From Bacteroidota bacterium (GTDB taxonomy: Bacteria; Bacteroidota; Bacteroidia; B-17B0; Aurantibacillaceae): a stretch of 64,000 nucleotides of DNA. The DNA is taken from the NCBI GenBank assembly GCA_016711805.1, contig JADJSH010000009.1, positions 1 through 64,000 of the forward strand. Direction: 5' to 3'. Below, piece by piece: positions 18,094 through 26,440 of the stretch. Made by a program: the position numbers and the translations under genes. The number at the start of each line of letters is the position of its first letter. The first letter of the stretch is position 1. The notes under the pieces are model-generated. The model did not search any database. It worked only from the letters and a program-made list of their open reading frames with translations, and was not told the origin of the DNA.

Positions 18094-18810
18094 TTATCTC
18101 AAATCAAATAAGTTCTCAACACCAATATATCTACTTACTGTAAATCCCTCAGCATAATCACAATTAATAGCTCTACCAAACAAAGCGGCTTTTGCTTTTA
18201 CATTCTCCATAAAATTTTTAGAAGAGATAGGTGTTTCAGGTTCTTTAGAATTTGGATCAAAAAATTGAGAGGAATACGCAAAAATAGATTCCATTTTTTT
18301 ATCCATGTGCGCCGTGATATCAACTACAAAATCAGGTTCAATAAAATGATCTTGAATGTAATGATACACCACTTTTGGTCGCCATGCAGCTTGAATTGCA
18401 TTGTTATCTTTTGTTTCTACTTTTACTAATCCGCTATAAAAACAAGCGTCTGCCGTTAGTTTAGCCGCTCGTCCATGATCTGGGTGTCTATCTGTAATAG
18501 CATTGCATAATACGATCTCTGGTTGGTATTTACGAATCATACGAATGATTTCTTTTAGATGCGCTTCATTATTTTCAAAAAATCCATCTGCCATCGTTAG
18601 CTGTTCTCTAACAGAAAGTCCTAATATTTTGGCAGCATGGGTTGCTTCCTGTGTTCTCAATTCAGCATTACCACGTGTTCCTAATTCGCCACGAGTTAAA
18701 TCTAAAATACCTACTGTTTTTCCTAAGGCAATATGTTTTAAAATAGTTCCTGATGCTGATAATTCAACATCATCTGGGTGAACGCCTATGGCTAATATAT
18801 CTAGTTTCAT
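18094..18810 (-). CDS. bshB1: Bacillithiol biosynthesis deacetylase BshB1
   Basis: BshB1 removes the acetyl group from GlcNAc-malate, the second step in making bacillithiol, a low-molecular-weight thiol. From ATG 18810 (MKLDILAIGVHPDD) the product has 238 residues; an upstream start would add nine charged residues. The PIG-L/LmbE family metal motif HPDDVE (residues 10-15), TRGELGTRG, and NAITDRHPDHGRAA with the third zinc ligand are present, and the C-terminal EGFTVSRYIGVENLF is typical of BshB1. bshA and bshC are not in this window. A REP-like hairpin lies directly upstream. Confidence 0.92.
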   Translation of the reverse strand: MKLDILAIGVHPDDVELSASGTILKHIALGKTVGILDLTRGELGTRGNAELRTQEATHAAKILGLSVREQLTMADGFFENNEAHLKEIIRMIRKYQPEIVLCNAITDRHPDHGRAAKLTADACFYSGLVKVETKDNNAIQAAWRPKVVYHYIQDHFIEPDFVVDITAHMDKKMESIFAYSSQFFDPNSKEPETPISSKNFMENVKAKAALFGRAINCDYAEGFTVSRYIGVENLFDLR

Positions 18811-18832
18811 TTTTTCTTTTCTTAAATTTTTT

Positions 18833-18892
18833 GTCACCTGAGCGAGTCAAAGCGCTAAAATACAATTTGTCTTCGACTTCGCTCAGACTGAC
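18833..18892. repeat. REP-like inverted repeat (family 1, full hairpin)
   Basis: Two imperfectly complementary arms, 18833-18852 (core CTGAGCGA-GTC) and 18871-18892 (core GAC-TCGCTCAG), can fold into a hairpin with an 18-base loop. It fills most of the 96-base gap between the alpha-2-macroglobulin gene and bshB1. A half copy of the second arm lies at 33386-33407. Matching arms at two unrelated intergenic places suggest a dispersed element. Confidence 0.6.
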
Positions 18893-18906
18893 ATTATATT
18901 TTTGCT

Positions 18907-21900
18907 CTATTGTATCTCTCCTTGTTTTCTCACGGTTACCCATTTGCCCGAAAGGTGCGCTGTTACACTATTATCATACATTGCTTCGCAATTTACACCT
19001 GGCAAATAATAAGTACCGTTATAAGAAGCATTTAATAACACTTTAAATGTTTTAATAGCACCAACTCCTAAATCAAAGTAAGAGTAAACTCTATCATCTC
19101 TAATATCTTGATAAGTTGGAACATCACCTTTGACGTAATTAATATTATCCAAACGTTGGTTGCGAATTTCCCAGCCACTAGCAAATATTTGCGATAAGGC
19201 TAAGTTACGGTACATACCTCTTAAACCTGGGTTTTTAATTGTCACCTCTGCCATAAAATCTGTTCCTTGTTCAAGGTTAGTCACATCAATTGGATTTCCG
19301 TTTAGCGTTTTGTAATTAACGATTAACTCTAAATTGCTAAACTTATCGGTTTCTGTTCCTGCTTTCGGAATACCTTGTTTGACGATGCGTGCAAATAAAT
19401 TTCCATTACCTTTTACTGTTACTTTTATTGGTGTGGTGCTATTTGAATTTTTTAATGCAATCATCTTGAATTTAGTTTTAGAGAAATCAGAAACTGAAAA
19501 TGTTTCACTTCCAATTTTCACATCTGCTGTTACGTTTGAATTAGCTCCATTTACTTTAGCATATTTGCTAATAGCCATTAAACAGTAGGCGGTAGATTGT
19601 GTGCTGAACCAATATTCGTTATTACCTAATTTGGCAGCTAATGCTTTTACTTTTAAGAATGCATTACTATTGTCTTTCAATAAAGTCATGGTTTCTAAAA
19701 TCATGGCATCATCACGTTCTAAACTACCGTAGGTGTAATAATAATCCTGATAAGCTTTTGGCGTTGAAGGCACATTGTAAATCATTTTTTTAGCGACTTC
19801 TGATTGTCCTATTAAAGCATAAGCAGCCGATAAACGCCATTTAGCTTCATTGGATAAGCTTGCTTTTTCTTTCAAACGATTCATCGCTCCTAACTCTGGC
19901 GCACCCGCTAAGGCTAGTGTATATAAACGATACGCTTGTGTTAAATCTTCGCCATAGTAAGCGGTGTTTTTATTGCTTGTATAATTTTGTGCTTTTTGTT
20001 TTTGATAACGTTTCCAGTTATCTAATAATCCGTAAGGCAAACTATAACCTTTTGTTTTGGCTTCAATTAAAAAATGACCGGCATAATTGGTTCCCCATTC
20101 GTCAGCCGAATTTAATCCTGGCCAGTAAGATAAACCACCGCTAGAAGTTTGGAATCCTTTCAATCGATTGATAGCAGCTTTAGTAGAGTTATCAATAAAT
20201 TTTTTCTGACCATCACTTAAATCAGTAATGTCATTCAAATACAATCCTGCAAAAACAGAGGACGTTGTTTGCTCGACACAACCGTGAGGATATTGAACTA
20301 AATATTCTAAACGTTGAGATAAATTAATAGATGGTAAAGTGGATAATTCAATAAAGGCTTTGTTAGTTCCATTCATTCCAATTGGAACATAGTTAACCGA
20401 TAAATTTTTATTAGAAGTTAATACATACTCATCTGCATCTGTTACACTTGGGTTGTTGGCACGTACTGCAATTTCAATAGTTTCAGTCGCTGTTTCTCCA
20501 GCACCTTTAGCAACAATTTTAATTTTTGAAACTCCTAAAGCATCTTTAATTTTTAATTTAAAGTTAATCACTTTATCTCCAACTGAACTAAAGCTTACAT
20601 TTTGCGTATTGCCTCCAATAGCCTCTGTGAATTTATCAGTAGTAATGGTTACGGTGGCATTTTTCACTTTTTTCTCCATGGCAAAAACCGTCACAGGTAA
20701 ATCCACTTCTTCGCCTGGACCCAATACTCTTGGTAAGGTGGATAAAATCATTAGTGGTTTGCGAACAGGAACTGCTTTTTCTGCATTACCATACGCGCCC
20801 TGATAACCAGCTACTACCATCACTCTCACAGAACCTACATATTGAGGAATATTAATTTTATGCGTCGCCGTTTCTCCTTTCTTTAAATGAAATGGGCCAA
20901 CAAAACGTACCATTGGTTTAAATCTTAAGGCACTGTTTTCTGGTTTATTATTTGTAGCATCATCACCACCAATCGATAATATACGCGTCATGGCTTTACC
21001 AAATGCACCAATCACGTTATCATACACATCCCATGTTTTTACACCTAAAGCTTCTTTGGTATAAAATGCTTTCCAAGGGTCAGGTGTTTTAAAGCGCGTT
21101 ATATCTAACAGGCCTTCGTCAACAATAGCTAAGGTATAAGCCATTTCTTTTCCGCTGGCTTCGCTTACTTTTACTATTTCATTACTTTCTGGTTTCCAAA
21201 CTGCCTCTGTTTTAATTACAGGTTTTAAAATCGTGTTCTCATCTTTTATCATTAAAGAAGCTACACCGTATAAACGAATTGGTAAATCATTCGTTGTTTG
21301 AGCATGTGGCTGAATTAAATGCACAAACACATAAATGTTTGGCGTCATTTCTTTAGTCACCGCAAATTCATATTCGGTAATACCTTGTTTGGTATCAATC
21401 CATTTACTTAATAAAGTACGACTTCCGTTTTCAATATTAATTAATGCTTTTCCACCTTGTGGACTAGGAATTAAAATTTTGGCTTTATCACCCACTTTAT
21501 ATTCGTCTTTATCTGTATTAACCGTTAATACATTACTGCCTTCATTTCCTTTAGGAGATTTACCTGCCCAACTTGGCCAGTCGATAAACACAACTTTTCC
21601 GCAAGCATGACCACTTTCAACATCTTTCACGTATACTAAATAACGTCCCCAAGAAGGTTGGTTAACGCGTAATTTAAAATTTGCTTTTCCGTTTGATGAA
21701 GAAATAGATTCAGTATAAATAGGCTCGTGATAATTACTACCAATGTATGAAGATAAATCTTGGTTATAATTATCCCACCACCAACGCCAATCTAATTTAT
21801 ATACTTTTACTTCAATATTAGAACGCGAGGTTGCTTTCCCAAACTCATCAACAGTAGCTATCTCAACGTTATGAGAAATATCGGTTTCTAAATATTGTTC

Positions 21901-24531
21901 ACCATCTTTTGTAGCAGGAATTTTTACTCCCACATAATTTGTAAATGGCGAAACAGGAATGTTGAATCTATCTGTACTAAAAGAACCTCCTTCTTCAAAT
22001 GCTCTAATCGTAAAGTTTGCTGCTAAAAAACCTGGTGCATCTTTCGTATCACTTAATTGAGAGTTAACCACTGTTTTACCATTGTCATCAGTTCTTCCAC
22101 TAAAAATAGTTTGTGTTTCTGAATAAAAATTTTGAGCAGGATTGTCAAAGGTAAATCCTTTGTAACCTTTAAAAGTGGTTTCAATTTGAGAAAGCGACAC
22201 ATCAATTTTTGCTTCAAGATTTCTACCAGGTGCACCGTGTAACCAGTTAATGAATAACTCGCTATTCAAAGTTAAATCGCTGCTGTAAATTTTATCTTTT
22301 TTGTAGTCCAAATTTATTTTCAAACGATTTGGCATAATCGTTTCAATACGAATATTTTTAGTGAAGACTGCACCACCTACTTTTACTTTTGCTAAATAAA
22401 CGCCTGTTGGTGCAGAGCTTTCTGTTTTTGTTGTGAAATTGTAAAAACCATCTAGGTGCTTTGTTCGCGTTAATTTTTGTACCACTTGTCCTTGTGGATT
22501 TATTAATTCCATGGACGCAGGATAGTTTTCAGGAAATGCTTTAGTTTTATTTTCTAAAATAAAAGATAAAAACAAGCTATCACCTGGGCGCCATACGCCG
22601 CGTTCTCCATAGATAAATCCTTTGATTCCTTTTTGAACAATATCACCATCTACTTCGAATGAACTTAATGATAAGGAGTTCCCATCATCAAGTTTTAAGT
22701 AGGTACGTTCTTGTCCGCGTTTGGCAATTAATACAAATGGTTTTTGTTTGGTTTCTAAAACGGCAGTTCCTTCAGCATTAGTGGTGACTTGTTTTAATTT
22801 TTGTTGTTGGTAATCATATGCTTCAATGGTAACATTTCCTAATGGCTTAGTAGAAATTAAATCAGAAGTAAATACATTGATTTTTCCGTCATTGCCGCGT
22901 TTAGCAATTAAACCAATGTTAGTAGCTAAAATATTTCGGGTAACCGATTTGTTATTATAGAAAGCTCTTGAGCAAGGATTCTCTCTTTCTGAATAATCAT
23001 AGTAGTATCCTTCATCATAATAATCATCATAATAGCTGTAATAATCCCATTCTTTTTCATCATCATTTGCTTCAGAGTCAACATACACATCTTCTTCAGA
23101 TGAGCTTGTGTCGCTTTGGCAATTGTATGTTGAATAATTACGATTAAAACTTATGCGAACATTATACAAGGCACCAGGTTCTGCTTTAATTAAAGACGAT
23201 AAATCAATCGAATAATTATTCCATTTATTACGAGTTGGAACACCATTATTTTGTAAAGCAATTTTCTTTTTAATAATTAATTTTCCCACACGACGCAATT
23301 CCTGACTGCCTTCTAAATTATTGATTTGTAAAAATTGCAACATGTTGTTTTCGTATACACGAGTAATACGAATATCAACGGCATTTAAGTTAACGGCTTC
23401 AAAAGGAAAAATTAATCCGCTAGAGTTTGGTAGAATAACTCCCTTACCAACTAAACGAACACTTGGTTTTAAATCTTCAAAAAATAAATTATAAACGATG
23501 GCTTCTTTTAAATGTTTGCCTTCATAATTTTTTACGCCATTACTAATATTCAATTCGCGACTATCCACTAAACGTTCGTTTGTATAAATTTTAATAGAGT
23601 TGTTTTCAATTAAATAGGTTAGTTTGGATTCTTTAACGGGTAATTTTTCGTTAGTAGCCTCTCCATATTCATTGTAGTTAGTAGTTGTTGTTCCGTTGGG
23701 ATTATTGATTGAAATTAATCCATCCAAATTTTGATTAGGATCTATTCTATCAGAAAATTGAAGAGTTATAAATTGATCAGGCTCATTGTTGATTAATACA
23801 TTTAATAAGGTAAATTCTGTAGCATTTGGTATGGTAATTTCCTGACTGTTTTTTTCTGCAGCTCCAATAGGTTCACCATTATAAGAAAGCGTTACATTTC
23901 CTTTTCCTTTTATTACATTATTAATAATAAAATGATGTGTGGTTGAATTCTCGTGTAACCATTTTATTTGTAATGAACTTGAACCTTGTGATGCTTGTGT
24001 TGTTTTTTCTACTAATAAATTATCAGCATAATCGGCTGTTGTTAATGTTCCTTCAATTTGTAATGTGTTATTCTCTCCAGCTTTGTATTCATCTATGCTA
24101 ATTTCCATTGCCTGCTTTAAAGTAGCAAATTCAAATTCAAATTCTTTTAAATCGTCACTAACGCTTAGCACGTTTCCTAAATGAAAACTCGCCTTGTAAG
24201 TTTGATTGCTGTTTAATTTTGTAGCAGGTTTAAACTCAATTGTTTTTTTATCAATCCAGGTTAACTTCCCTTCAATACTTGGATTAAAATCAAATAAATT
24301 ATTGTCTACTTCTTTTCCTTCTTCAATTTCAGCCGTTGTTTCTTCTTGTAGTACAATTAAAATTTTACTTTCTACTGAAACGTACCCAGCAGTATATGCC
24401 GAGATATATTCTTTGTAGGCAGGATTAATAAATCCTGAATCATTTTTTGCAGAAGACGACGAATAATAAGTTAATCCACAAATGGATAATGCTGTGATAA
24501 AGAACACAGCAAAAATTGATTTTATTGACAT
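18907..24531 (-). CDS. Alpha-2-macroglobulin family protein with thioester
   Basis: A giant periplasmic or outer-membrane-linked protein of 1874 residues in the bacterial alpha-2-macroglobulin family, which traps proteases through a reactive thioester. It begins with an N-terminal hydrophobic anchor (FAVFFITALSICG; the Cys is a poor lipobox). An Ig-like MG region follows, including GERGVWRPGDSL (the A2M_N domain), and the thioester motif GCVEQ is centred on Cys1418. The alpha-helical TED domain (SYWPGLNSADEWGT) and a C-terminal receptor-like beta domain end it. Residues 475-519 form a striking Asp/Glu/Tyr-rich insert. No penicillin-binding protein 1C gene, the partner in many Proteobacteria, is nearby. 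It lies upstream of bshB1 on the same strand, beyond the REP-like hairpin. Confidence 0.93.
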   Translation of the reverse strand: MSIKSIFAVFFITALSICGLTYYSSSSAKNDSGFINPAYKEYISAYTAGYVSVESKILIVLQEETTAEIEEGKEVDNNLFDFNPSIEGKLTWIDKKTIEFKPATKLNSNQTYKASFHLGNVLSVSDDLKEFEFEFATLKQAMEISIDEYKAGENNTLQIEGTLTTADYADNLLVEKTTQASQGSSSLQIKWLHENSTTHHFIINNVIKGKGNVTLSYNGEPIGAAEKNSQEITIPNATEFTLLNVLINNEPDQFITLQFSDRIDPNQNLDGLISINNPNGTTTTNYNEYGEATNEKLPVKESKLTYLIENNSIKIYTNERLVDSRELNISNGVKNYEGKHLKEAIVYNLFFEDLKPSVRLVGKGVILPNSSGLIFPFEAVNLNAVDIRITRVYENNMLQFLQINNLEGSQELRRVGKLIIKKKIALQNNGVPTRNKWNNYSIDLSSLIKAEPGALYNVRISFNRNYSTYNCQSDTSSSEEDVYVDSEANDDEKEWDYYSYYDDYYDEGYYYDYSERENPCSRAFYNNKSVTRNILATNIGLIAKRGNDGKINVFTSDLISTKPLGNVTIEAYDYQQQKLKQVTTNAEGTAVLETKQKPFVLIAKRGQERTYLKLDDGNSLSLSSFEVDGDIVQKGIKGFIYGERGVWRPGDSLFLSFILENKTKAFPENYPASMELINPQGQVVQKLTRTKHLDGFYNFTTKTESSAPTGVYLAKVKVGGAVFTKNIRIETIMPNRLKINLDYKKDKIYSSDLTLNSELFINWLHGAPGRNLEAKIDVSLSQIETTFKGYKGFTFDNPAQNFYSETQTIFSGRTDDNGKTVVNSQLSDTKDAPGFLAANFTIRAFEEGGSFSTDRFNIPVSPFTNYVGVKIPATKDGEQYLETDISHNVEIATVDEFGKATSRSNIEVKVYKLDWRWWWDNYNQDLSSYIGSNYHEPIYTESISSSNGKANFKLRVNQPSWGRYLVYVKDVESGHACGKVVFIDWPSWAGKSPKGNEGSNVLTVNTDKDEYKVGDKAKILIPSPQGGKALINIENGSRTLLSKWIDTKQGITEYEFAVTKEMTPNIYVFVHLIQPHAQTTNDLPIRLYGVASLMIKDENTILKPVIKTEAVWKPESNEIVKVSEASGKEMAYTLAIVDEGLLDITRFKTPDPWKAFYTKEALGVKTWDVYDNVIGAFGKAMTRILSIGGDDATNNKPENSALRFKPMVRFVGPFHLKKGETATHKINIPQYVGSVRVMVVAGYQGAYGNAEKAVPVRKPLMILSTLPRVLGPGEEVDLPVTVFAMEKKVKNATVTITTDKFTEAIGGNTQNVSFSSVGDKVINFKLKIKDALGVSKIKIVAKGAGETATETIEIAVRANNPSVTDADEYVLTSNKNLSVNYVPIGMNGTNKAFIELSTLPSINLSQRLEYLVQYPHGCVEQTTSSVFAGLYLNDITDLSDGQKKFIDNSTKAAINRLKGFQTSSGGLSYWPGLNSADEWGTNYAGHFLIEAKTKGYSLPYGLLDNWKRYQKQKAQNYTSNKNTAYYGEDLTQAYRLYTLALAGAPELGAMNRLKEKASLSNEAKWRLSAAYALIGQSEVAKKMIYNVPSTPKAYQDYYYTYGSLERDDAMILETMTLLKDNSNAFLKVKALAAKLGNNEYWFSTQSTAYCLMAISKYAKVNGANSNVTADVKIGSETFSVSDFSKTKFKMIALKNSNSTTPIKVTVKGNGNLFARIVKQGIPKAGTETDKFSNLELIVNYKTLNGNPIDVTNLEQGTDFMAEVTIKNPGLRGMYRNLALSQIFASGWEIRNQRLDNINYVKGDVPTYQDIRDDRVYSYFDLGVGAIKTFKVLLNASYNGTYYLPGVNCEAMYDNSVTAHLSGKWVTVRKQGEIQ

Positions 24532-24551
24532 AGTTTTTGGGAGATTTAATA

Positions 24552-24583
24552 CAAAATTAAGTAAAAAAATTACTCTTAAACAA
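24552..24583 (-). promoter_or_regulatory. Promoter of the alpha-2-macroglobulin gene
   Basis: On the minus strand: TTG (24583-24581), 21 bases, TAATTTTG (24559-24552), then 20 bases to the ATG at 24531. It matches the Bacteroidetes promoter pattern well. Confidence 0.5.
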
Positions 24584-24721
24584 ATTTTAGGAAAAGTTTG
24601 TTTTTTGAGCCATTTTCAGTTTTTACCGCCCTAAAACATTGAATTTTTTCAATTTCTAAATCCTTGCACAATAATTTAAGATATTCCTCGTTATTTAACA
24701 TATAAACCCCTAAAACTGCCT

Positions 24722-24907
24722 ATGCAAAAAACTTCTACTCTTGTTTCTACAATTTTAAAAACCACTAAAAACAAGCAACAAAAATCAGATTTTGTTGAGA
24801 ATATGGAGCCATCTGACTCTTTAATTCAGAATATCCTTAACTATTCAAAATCTTTAACCATACAAAAATCAAAATCTGTTGGTTTTATTGAGGTTGTAGC
24901 GAGTTAA
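24722..24907 (+). CDS. Small hypothetical protein (61 residues)
   Basis: A 61-residue soluble protein beginning MQKTSTLVSTILKTTKNKQQ. It has a central helix (MEPSDSLIQNILNYSKSL) and ends in a hydrophobic beta stretch (GFIEVVAS). The pattern of a basic N-terminus, an M-x-PS-x-SLI helix and an SKSL-plus-VG ending resembles short orphan proteins I recall from other Bacteroidota, but I cannot name a family. It lies alone in the divergent gap between the A2M gene and the E2 gene. No signal peptide or membrane segment. Moderate confidence that it is real. Confidence 0.5.
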   Translation: MQKTSTLVSTILKTTKNKQQKSDFVENMEPSDSLIQNILNYSKSLTIQKSKSVGFIEVVAS

Positions 24908-24940
24908 TAGGTAATTAACCATTTGTTTATCGAATAAAAT

Positions 24941-24970
24941 TTGTGTAGTAGCGATATTCCATTATTTTTG
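24941..24970 (+). promoter_or_regulatory. Promoter of the 2-oxoacid dehydrogenase E2 gene
   Basis: TTG at 24941-24943, exactly 19 bases, TATTTTTG at 24963-24970, then 22 bases to the ATG at 24993. One of the best matches to the Bacteroidetes consensus in the window. Confidence 0.65.
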
Positions 24971-24992
24971 CGTTCTACATTATTTTATAACA

Positions 24993-26327
24993 ATGGCTCA
25001 ATTTGAATTAACAATGCCCAAAATGGGCGAAAGTGTTGCAGAAGCAACTATTATTAAATGGACTAAAAACGAAGGAGATTCAATTAAAATTGATGAAACC
25101 GTTTTGGAAATAGCAACTGATAAGGTTGATTCTGAAATTCCCTCGCCGTTTGAAGGAAAGTTAATTAAAAAGTTATTTAACGAAAATGACGTTGTACAAG
25201 TAGGTGCCGTTATTGCTATTATCTCTTCAGATGCGACAGCTTCTGTTGCAGAAACCCCAAAAACAGTAGCCCCAACTCAACAAACAACTACTCCAACAGC
25301 TACAACTCCTGTAGCAACTGCCGAAAACGTTGATTTTTCTGGTTCTGATAAGTTCTATTCTCCATTAGTGAAAAGTATTGCTAAAGAAGAAGGTATTTCT
25401 TTATCTGAATTAGAGTCTATCAAAGGAACAGGGCAAGAAGGAAGAGTAACAAAAGCAGATATTTTAGCGTATTTACCAAGCAGAAATAAGCAATCTACAT
25501 CAACTGCTCCAGTGGCTGAAAAAGCTGCTCCAGTAGCCAATGCAACTAAATCGACAGTTGGTGTTCCAGATAATACAGTTTTAGTTCAACGTCCTGCAGT
25601 ATCTGTAGGTGCTGGCGACGAAATTATTGAAATGGATCGTATGCGTAAAATCATTGCCGATAACATGGTAATGAGTAAGCACGTTTCTCCACACGTTACT
25701 TCTTTTGTTGAAGCAGATGTTACCAATATGGTCATGTGGAGAGATAGAGTGAAGAAGGATTTCGAGAAACGTGAAGGTGAAAAAATTACGTTTACTCCGT
25801 TATTTATTGAGTGTGTAGCTAAAGCTATTAAGGATTTCCCTTTAATCAATGTATCTGTTGACCAAACAGGAACTAAAATTATTAAGCGTAAAAATATTAA
25901 TATTGGTATGGCAGCAGCTTTACCAACGGGTAATTTAATTGTACCAGTGATTAAAAATGCTGACGAGAAAAATTTAGTTGGGATTACCAAAAATGTAAAT
26001 GATTTAGCAACTAGAGCTCGTGCTAATAAATTAGCTCCAGATGAAATTCAAGGAGGTACATTTACTTTAACAAATGTAGGTGGTTTTGGTAATGTAATGG
26101 GTACTCCAATTATTTTACAGCCTCAAGTAGCTATATTAGCTGTTGGTACTATTAAAAAGAAACCGGCTGTGATTGAAACTCCTCAAGGAGACGTGATTGC
26201 TATCAGACATTTCATGTTCTTGTCACTATCTTATGACCATAGAGTTGTTGATGGTTCATTAGGAGGTTCTTTCTTAAGAAAAGTAGCCGATTATATGGAA
26301 CAATGGGACACGACAAGAGTTTCGTAA
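24993..26327 (+). CDS. Dihydrolipoamide acyltransferase (2-oxoacid dehydrogenase E2)
   Basis: The 444-residue core subunit of a 2-oxoacid dehydrogenase complex, passing acyl groups from lipoamide to CoA. Domains in order: a lipoyl domain (residues 1-77, lipoylated Lys44 in TDKVDSE); a Thr/Pro/Ala linker; the E1/E3-binding domain (about 121-160, SPLVKSIAKEEGI and GTGQEGRVTKADI); a second linker; and the catalytic domain with DHRVVDG, catalytic His416. No E1 or E3 gene is adjacent, so whether it serves pyruvate, 2-oxoglutarate or branched-chain oxoacids cannot be settled here; a single lipoyl domain and the stand-alone locus favour the branched-chain or 2-oxoglutarate type. It is followed by a clear terminator. 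Confidence 0.9.
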   Translation: MAQFELTMPKMGESVAEATIIKWTKNEGDSIKIDETVLEIATDKVDSEIPSPFEGKLIKKLFNENDVVQVGAVIAIISSDATASVAETPKTVAPTQQTTTPTATTPVATAENVDFSGSDKFYSPLVKSIAKEEGISLSELESIKGTGQEGRVTKADILAYLPSRNKQSTSTAPVAEKAAPVANATKSTVGVPDNTVLVQRPAVSVGAGDEIIEMDRMRKIIADNMVMSKHVSPHVTSFVEADVTNMVMWRDRVKKDFEKREGEKITFTPLFIECVAKAIKDFPLINVSVDQTGTKIIKRKNINIGMAAALPTGNLIVPVIKNADEKNLVGITKNVNDLATRARANKLAPDEIQGGTFTLTNVGGFGNVMGTPIILQPQVAILAVGTIKKKPAVIETPQGDVIAIRHFMFLSLSYDHRVVDGSLGGSFLRKVADYMEQWDTTRVS

Positions 26328-26346
26328 ATCTTATTTAAATGTTAAC

Positions 26347-26375
26347 AAATCCCGCCTCAAAAGCGGGATTTTTTT
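26347..26375 (+). terminator. Rho-independent terminator after the E2 gene
   Basis: Stem AAATCCCGC / GCGGGATTT with a seven-base loop, followed by five further T residues. It lies 19 bases after the E2 stop codon. Confidence 0.85.
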
Positions 26376-26385
26376 ATCGTTTAAA

Positions 26386-26418
26386 TTGTGGTTTTTGTCT
26401 AAAATTATGCTAATTTTG
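26386..26418 (+). promoter_or_regulatory. Promoter of the PorE-like gene
   Basis: TTG at 26386-26388, 22 bases, TAATTTTG at 26411-26418, with 22 bases to the ATG at 26441. It lies directly behind the E2 terminator, so the next gene has its own transcript. Confidence 0.5.
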
Positions 26419-26440
26419 CTGACTTGTTAAACAAAATCAG

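Noticed and set aside
25586..25990. Minus-strand frame of 134 codons in the E2 gene
   Set aside because: It is opposite the conserved catalytic domain of E2 and shows no independent features.
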